Source of the DNA: Nitrospirota bacterium | GTDB lineage: Bacteria; Nitrospirota; Thermodesulfovibrionia; Thermodesulfovibrionales; JdFR-85 | Length of the DNA stretch: 16,293 nucleotides | Assembly: GCA_013151785.1 (NCBI GenBank) | Contig: JAADHP010000203.1 | Span: forward strand, 1 to 16,293 | Direction of reading: 5' to 3' | In this document: one piece after another, positions 14,694 to 16,293 of the stretch | Numbering within the stretch: the first letter of the stretch is position 1 | Layout of the letters: each line of letters begins with the position of its first letter | Notes under the pieces: generated by a model | What the model was told of the DNA's origin: nothing | The model's database searches: none | The model's input: only the letters and a program-made list of their open reading frames with translations | Made by a program: the position numbers and the translations under genes

Positions 14694-15074
14694 CTATTTT
14701 ACACCTTTTAAAGAATACAGGTACTCTACCACAGCATCAATCTGCTCCTTTGTGAGTATCTTGTTAGCACCAAACGGGGGCATCAGGGTATCGGGATTGA
14801 ACTGTCTGGGATCCTCAATCCACTGTCTGACGATGTCCCTGTCGGCCTCTGTGTAGTTTTTCATGGACTCCACAAGGTTTGGCCCGGCATTACCAGGGGA
14901 TTCAATATTGGGAAGAAAATGACAGGAAACACAGTTGCCCAGCTTTCTGGTCGTGGCGATCTTCCTTCCTTCCTCAACCTTGCTGCTCGCATAGCTGAAA
15001 CCACCTATAAGACTAACAACCATCAGGATCGTGACAAAGAAAACTCCTCCTGACAAACCTCTCTTTCTTGGCAT
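14694..15074 (-). CDS. soxX: SoxX, monoheme cytochrome c subunit of SoxXA
   Basis: SoxX accepts electrons in the thiosulfate-to-SoxY coupling reaction. This 126-residue protein has a Sec signal or N-terminal anchor (MPRKRG, hydrophobic core to about residue 28), one heme c motif CVSCH (48-52), the family segment NAGPNLVESM, and the likely distal ligand Met98 in TLMPPFGANKILT. The length is short, as in compact SoxX proteins. The ATG is preceded by AGGAGGTGCGAGG. It is followed by soxY after 43 bp; soxA is separated from it by soxYZ, a common order. Electrons would go on to a small cytochrome not encoded here. Confidence 0.93.
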   Translation of the reverse strand: MPRKRGLSGGVFFVTILMVVSLIGGFSYASSKVEEGRKIATTRKLGNCVSCHFLPNIESPGNAGPNLVESMKNYTEADRDIVRQWIEDPRQFNPDTLMPPFGANKILTKEQIDAVVEYLYSLKGVK

Positions 15075-15149
15075 CCTCGCACCTCCTTTCTTTAATATTT
15101 CTTTGAGTACACAAGTCAGACAATGAGTGTTGTTATGTAAAAAGCAGAC

Positions 15150-15644
15150 CTATTTAACCTTTATGTATGCATAGCCCTTCTCCTGCAGTTCAACCACACG
15201 CACCTGGCCTGAATTGACAAGACTGACAAAGGGCTTGAGTTTTGATTTTGGGGTATTCGTCCTTTTGAGTGTAATACTGCACTGCTCGAACTTGACATCA
15301 TAACCATCCACAAGACTCTGCATTCTTTCGTTTATTGATTTTGCAAGCCTGGGAGGCACCTTCTTTGAAGCAAATCTCGTCCCTTTGGTATCGGTAAGCA
15401 GAAACTGCACACAGGCTGAGTTGGAAACCACCCTTACGTCATAAGGAATACCATTTGTGGTGTAATAATTTACAAGGTTATAGATATTTCGCAACATGGC
15501 ATCGACTCTCTTGGGATTACCAAAATCACAGTGATACACGGCCTTCTTTTCCGCATCATCAGACGCCCTGCCTAATGTTGGAAAAAGAAGAGTAGCAGCC
15601 AAAACAATTAAAAACACTCCCCTGATCAAACCTCTCCATCTCAT
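15150..15644 (-). CDS. Periplasmic DsrE-like protein in the sox operon
   Basis: The start is placed at the ATG at 15644 because AGGAGGTAACG stands directly before it; an upstream ATG at 15701 has no such site and would put 19 odd residues before the signal peptide. The 164-residue product has a Sec signal (MRWRGLIRG, hydrophobic to about 25, GRA-S) and a DsrE/DUF1791-like domain: AVYHCDFGNPKRVDAMLRNI, PYDVRVVSNSACVQFLL, and VKFEQCSITLKR. Cys39, Cys78 and Cys122 are possible sulfur-binding residues, Cys122 lying where the family conserves a cysteine. Most DsrE relatives studied are cytosolic; this one is exported with Sox proteins, so it may accept or deliver sulfane sulfur from SoxY. Its function is unproven. 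Confidence 0.8.
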   Translation of the reverse strand: MRWRGLIRGVFLIVLAATLLFPTLGRASDDAEKKAVYHCDFGNPKRVDAMLRNIYNLVNYYTTNGIPYDVRVVSNSACVQFLLTDTKGTRFASKKVPPRLAKSINERMQSLVDGYDVKFEQCSITLKRTNTPKSKLKPFVSLVNSGQVRVVELQEKGYAYIKVK

Positions 15645-15680
15645 CGTTACCTCCTTTACATATCTACAGGATGCAGATAT

Positions 15681-15717
15681 GCATTTGTTGATTGTCTGCA
15701 CAGGCAGACTGAAATGC
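15681..15717. repeat. Intercistronic stem-loop between the soxW-like and dsrE-like genes
   Basis: An inner stem GTCTGC (15694-15699) / GCAGAC (15704-15709) and an outer stem GCATTT (15681-15686) / AAATGC (15712-15717) can form one bulged hairpin in the 78-bp gap, overlapping the last codons of nothing but abutting the upstream stop. No U-run follows, so termination is unlikely; an RNA-processing or stabilising role is possible. Confidence 0.4.
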
Positions 15718-15722
15718 TTATG

Positions 15723-16127
15723 CTAACAGCCTTTCTTGATCCCGCTCACATAATTACAGAGCACATCCTTGAAATCCTCTTTTGACAGAAGCCCCGGAAC
15801 CCTTAGTAATTCCTCCCCGCTGGAATCAAGAAAGACAATGGTTGGCACACCTTTTATGTTGTATTGTTTTGCGAGTTGTTCCTCTGTTTTATCACCATCT
15901 ATCCGCTTCTTGCCATTGACCTTTATCTTGACCAGGGTTGTATTGGACAGTATTCTTTTAATTGAGCTGTCTTCAAGGATTTTATCCATCTTCTCACACC
16001 AGGAACATCCGTCAATGTAAAAGTACAGGAGTTTTACTTCAGCAGCATTTATACTATACACAGGAAAAAGTGCAACCAGGACAATGGTGAATACCAGCTT
16101 CTTTGCGGTCATTCCCTTCATATTCAT
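15723..16127 (-). CDS. Periplasmic thioredoxin-like protein, SoxW-type
   Basis: This 134-residue protein has a Sec signal (cleavage near INA-AE) and a thioredoxin fold: LLYFYIDGCSWCEKM with the redox pair Cys41-Ser-Trp-Cys44, then GVPT with cis-proline Pro95, and a C-terminal KKGC with an extra cysteine. SoxW-type thioredoxins reduce the SoxY carrier, keeping its cysteine free of disulfides, and receive electrons from a CcdA/SoxV membrane protein, which is not in this window. It is the first gene of the sox operon. The predicted sigma-54 start lies about 2 nt before the first ATG (16127). In-frame ATGs at 16121 and 16112 are alternatives, the last following AAGGGA without spacing, so the true start is uncertain by a few codons. 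Confidence 0.83.
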   Translation of the reverse strand: MNMKGMTAKKLVFTIVLVALFPVYSINAAEVKLLYFYIDGCSWCEKMDKILEDSSIKRILSNTTLVKIKVNGKKRIDGDKTEEQLAKQYNIKGVPTIVFLDSSGEELLRVPGLLSKEDFKDVLCNYVSGIKKGC

Positions 16128-16139
16128 AATCTGTAAATG

Positions 16140-16155
16140 AGCAATATGTATGCCA
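16140..16155 (-). promoter_or_regulatory. Sigma-54 (-24/-12) promoter of the sox operon
   Basis: The minus strand reads TTGGCATACATATTGCTC, with GG and GC exactly 10 nt apart. Only four bases differ from the yeeE promoter over the same 18 positions. The predicted start is near 16129. Two dyads of the shared type lie just upstream. Confidence 0.82.
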
Positions 16156-16185
16156 ATGGATTTTCGCTAAAAATACGGGCAACTC

Positions 16186-16201
16186 TGTACATTTTGGTAC
16201 A
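16186..16201. promoter_or_regulatory. Enhancer dyad 1 upstream of the sox operon
   Basis: TGTAC-ATTTTG-GTACA is a perfect inverted repeat with a 6-nt spacer, centred 52.5 bp from the -12 C. Its arms are identical to those of yeeE dyad 2. Confidence 0.75.
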
Positions 16202-16217
16202 CTTCTGGAACTTTAAC

Positions 16218-16233
16218 TGTTCAATTCTGAACT
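16218..16233. promoter_or_regulatory. Enhancer dyad 2 upstream of the sox operon
   Basis: TGTTC-AATTCT-GAACT is an inverted repeat with a 6-nt spacer and one mismatch at the outermost position. It lies 32 bp centre-to-centre from dyad 1, three helical turns. Its arms match those of yeeE dyad 1. Confidence 0.7.
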
Positions 16234-16260
16234 CTTATATTATTGACAAAAAAACAGTAC

Positions 16261-16276
16261 TGTTCATTGGTGTCCA
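16261..16276. promoter_or_regulatory. Possible third, weak enhancer dyad upstream of sox
   Basis: TGTTC-ATTGGT-GTCCA has a perfect left arm but only three of five matches in the right arm. Its centre is 43 bp, about four helical turns, from dyad 2. It also overlaps the palindrome AACAGTACTGTT (16253-16264). Confidence 0.25.
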
Positions 16277-16293
16277 AAATAAATTTATAAGAT

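Noticed and set aside
16253..16264. AACAGTACTGTT palindrome as a fourth sox enhancer site
   Set aside because: It is a perfect palindrome but has no 6-nt spacer, so it does not match the shared dyad. It could be bound by something else.
1..16293. tRNA, rRNA, CRISPR arrays, insertion sequences, transposases or attachment sites
   Set aside because: None seen on either strand. There are no clustered direct repeats and no transposase or integrase motifs.

Overview
The window reads as a sulfur-oxidation island from a bacterium that oxidises thiosulfate with a Sox system lacking SoxCD. No ribosomal or phylogenetic marker is present. The moderate G+C, strong AGGAGG ribosome sites, SoxXYZAB without SoxCD, and sigma-54 control suggest an anaerobic or facultative sulfur-metabolising lineage (Nitrospirota or Desulfobacterota type is a guess, not a demonstration).

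Layout. 1-1276 (minus): a periplasmic tandem rhodanese followed by a DUF1858 redox-disulfide gene cut by the window edge. 1505-4016 (plus): an unrelated-looking pair, a membrane family-2 glycosyltransferase and a radical SAM/SPASM protein, separated by about 430 bp of hairpin-rich, apparently non-coding DNA. 4030-6420 (minus): a sulfur uptake and relay operon in transcription order yeeE transporter, DUF302 lipoprotein, tusA, dsrE-like. 6657-11152 (minus): a signalling operon made of a tandem PhnD-type periplasmic binding protein, a membrane histidine kinase and a sigma-54-dependent response regulator. 11236-16127 (minus): the sox operon soxW-like, periplasmic dsrE-like, soxX, soxY, soxZ, soxA, soxB.

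The main new observation is regulatory. The sox operon, the yeeE operon and the rhodanese gene each have a -24/-12 (sigma-54) promoter with the exact GG-N10-GC spacing. Upstream of each lie two 16-bp dyads of form TGTnC-N6-GnACA, whose centres are 32-33 bp apart (three helical turns). The near dyad sits 61.5 bp from the -12 C at both yeeE and rhodanese, and 52.5 bp at sox. The only sigma-54 activator in the window is encoded between these targets, together with a kinase and a binding protein. I infer a three-component sensor (binding protein, kinase, enhancer-binding regulator) that detects a sulfur oxyanion, probably thiosulfate or tetrathionate, and switches on periplasmic oxidation (Sox), sulfur import (YeeE, DUF302) and sulfur trafficking (rhodanese, TusA, DsrE) together. 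The signalling operon itself seems to use a sigma-70 promoter whose -35 TTGACA lies within the sox terminator hairpin.

Functional logic: SoxXA would load thiosulfate onto the SoxY C-terminal GGCGG arm, and SoxB would release the sulfonate as sulfate. Without SoxCD here, the remaining sulfane sulfur should be passed on or stored; the DsrE, rhodanese, YeeE, DUF302 and TusA proteins are the plausible handlers. The final cytoplasmic oxidation pathway (reverse Dsr or sHdr) is not in the window.
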